In this document: positions 6,426-7,003 of the stretch, in pieces
How positions within the stretch are numbered: position 1 is the first letter of the stretch
Layout: each line of letters begins with the position of its first letter
DNA from: Acidimicrobiia bacterium
GTDB taxonomy: Bacteria; Actinomycetota; Acidimicrobiia; Acidimicrobiales; Bin134
Length of the DNA: 7,003 bases
Assembly (NCBI GenBank): GCA_009843565.1
Contig: VYDF01000216.1
Span: 1-7,003 of the forward strand
Direction: 5' to 3'
Translations under genes and position numbers: made by a program
The notes under the pieces: model-generated
The model's input: only the letters and a program-made list of their open reading frames with translations
The model's database searches: none
Told to the model about the DNA's origin: nothing

Positions 6426-7003
6426 GTGGCCGATTTTTCTGAGGATCAAGTTCGCCAGCGAGCCCGAGGTTTGCTCGATGACGTCGACCCCGGCGAAGCA
6501 ACGCAATATGAGTTCCGTGGCGCCCAGTTCGACCGGGGTCTGTCTCGGGTCGACTTCCCCAAGGGCAAAGGCGGGCTCGGCCTGTCGCCCAAGGCCCAAA
6601 CCGTGGTGGACGAGGAGCTGCGCAAGGGCAGCCGGTACTGGAACGACCTGAACGTGAACCCCATCGGAATCGGCATGGGCGCTCCCACCGTGCTGGCCCA
6701 TGGCACCGAAGAGATGCATCACCGCCTGCTGCGTCCGCTGTTCACCGGGGAGGAGATCTGGTGCCAGATGTTCAGCGAGCCCAGCGCGGGCTCTGATGTG
6801 GCCGGTTTGGCCTCCCGGGCCGAGCTCGACGGCGAAGAATGGGTGGTCAACGGCCAAAAGGTGTGGACCTCGCTGGCCCATCATTCCCGATGGGGAATGC
6901 TGGTGGCTCGCACCGATCCCGACGCCCCCAAGCACCGGGGCCTCACCTACTTCGTGCTCGACATGACGCTGCCTGGGGTGGAGGTTCGTCCCCTGTACCA
7001 GAT
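6426..7003 (+). CDS. Acyl-CoA dehydrogenase, FadE-like (5' part, runs off the right edge)
   Basis: GTG at 6426 opens a frame that continues past the window end; 192 residues are visible. The family match is clear: GGLGLSPKAQTVVDEEL near 49-65, AAPTVLAHGTEE-like MGAPTVLAHGTEE (84-96), RPLFTGEEIWCQMFSEP (103-119), SEPSAGSD (117-124), WVVNGQKVWTS (139-149) and LVARTDPDAPKHRGLTYF (159-176), a set common in actinobacterial FadE proteins. Its first 45 residues are more compact than in many family members, but this fits a known actinobacterial subgroup. The catalytic region lies outside the window, so activity cannot be judged. It follows the first dehydrogenase by 13 bp and is probably co-transcribed; the two differ clearly in sequence and may form a mixed complex, as some mycobacterial FadE pairs do, or act on different substrates. 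Confidence 0.93.
   Translation, partial: MADFSEDQVRQRARGLLDDVDPGEATQYEFRGAQFDRGLSRVDFPKGKGGLGLSPKAQTVVDEELRKGSRYWNDLNVNPIGIGMGAPTVLAHGTEEMHHRLLRPLFTGEEIWCQMFSEPSAGSDVAGLASRAELDGEEWVVNGQKVWTSLAHHSRWGMLVARTDPDAPKHRGLTYFVLDMTLPGVEVRPLYQ

Overview
The window looks like chromosomal DNA of a high-GC bacterium, probably an actinobacterium and possibly an Acidimicrobiia-like lineage. This rests on the GC-rich codon use, the FadE-style acyl-CoA dehydrogenase pair, a start with leaderless-promoter geometry and a large secreted fibronectin type III (FN3) protein. The taxonomic placement is inference. No RNA gene, CRISPR array, insertion sequence or integrase was found.

Layout: (1) 1-683, plus strand: the 3' part of an AAA-type ATPase with a DUF4143 / PD-(D/E)XK-like C-terminal region; its start lies left of the window. 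(2) 684-847: a short convergent intergenic gap with a strong 14-bp-stem hairpin at 794-836, probably a two-way terminator. (3) 848-5179, minus strand: one intact 1443-residue gene for an exported protein. It has a signal peptide, two tandem copies of an unrecognised cysteine-containing module, and twelve FN3 domains. The FN3 array shows a period of three domains in its last nine. A run of 16 C (coding strand) sits in frame between FN3 domains 3 and 4 and is a candidate switch for slipped-strand on/off variation. (4) 5180-5266: an 87-bp divergent promoter region with a leaderless-type promoter for the FN3 gene and two small inverted repeats. (5) 5267-6412 and 6426 to the right edge, plus strand: two acyl-CoA dehydrogenases in an apparent operon, 13 bp apart, the second with a good ribosome binding site and cut by the window end.

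The two dehydrogenases belong together (acyl-CoA oxidation, possibly as partner subunits). The FN3 protein is an unrelated cell-surface or secreted factor read divergently from them. The ATPase is a separate unit converging on the FN3 gene. The most interesting part is the FN3 gene: a repeat-built, cysteine-paired exported protein with a long homopolymer placed so that a one-base slip would cut off nine of its twelve FN3 domains.
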